Made by a program: the position numbers and the translations under genes. Positions 5,871 to 5,890 of a stretch of 5,890 bases of DNA are shown one piece after another. The notes under the pieces are model-generated. The model searched no databases. It saw only the letters and a list, made by a program, of their open reading frames with translations, and was not told the origin of the DNA. This DNA is from Pseudomonas sp. (lineage in GTDB: Bacteria; Pseudomonadota; Gammaproteobacteria; Pseudomonadales; Pseudomonadaceae): assembly GCF_030147005.1 (NCBI RefSeq), contig NZ_JASLAW010000009.1:1-5890 (forward strand), in the 5' to 3' direction. Positions within the stretch are counted from its first letter, which is position 1. The number at the start of each line of letters is the position of its first letter.

Positions 5871-5890
5871 TGTGGGAGCGGGCTTGCTCG
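5871..5890. repeat. partial REP element cut by the window end
   Basis: TGTGGGAGCGGGCTTGCTCG is the start of a common fluorescens-group REP. It resembles the right arm near 1603 (TGTGGGAGCAGGGCCTGC) more than the GTGGCGAGGGAGC class of the 1653-1786 element. Whether it is single or half of an inverted pair cannot be seen. Confidence 0.75.

Overview
The window looks like a chromosomal segment of a Pseudomonas of the fluorescens group. The basis is a full-length RapA of pseudomonad type, a CcoM-like cbb3 oxidase subunit behind an ANR/FNR box, high-GC codon use, and REP palindromes with the core GGGAGCTTGCTCCC or GTGGGAGCGGGCTTGCTCG, which are typical of that group. The species call is an inference from these signs, not from a database search.

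Layout. Bases 1-182 are a leader without a confident promoter. A forward gene (183-1529) encodes a spinster-like major facilitator transporter. It converges on rapA (1841-4687, reverse strand), the RNA polymerase-recycling Swi2/Snf2 ATPase. The 311 bases between the two stop codons are largely filled by two inverted-repeat elements of REPIN type. Upstream of rapA, and diverging from it, lies a run of three small forward genes: a 113-residue protein with a charged helix (4907-5248), a 53-residue protein with an acidic head and a lysine-rich tail (5358-5519), and a 38-residue single-span membrane protein that matches CcoM (5663-5779). The last is closed by a strong UUCG-loop terminator, and a further REP element is cut by the window end.

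Function. rapA is housekeeping. The three small genes do not look like one tight operon: gaps of 109 and 143 bases carry promoter-like signals. The most informative part is the region before ccoM. A perfect TTGAT-N4-ATCAA box sits exactly 41.5 bases before a predicted start point, the classic activating position for ANR, so this orphan subunit is probably switched on at low oxygen together with the cbb3 oxidase operons located elsewhere. A second, one-mismatch box lies 49 bases upstream (centre -90.5), an arrangement that recalls microaerobic tuning by paired FNR sites. I saw no prophage, insertion sequence, CRISPR array, rRNA or tRNA.
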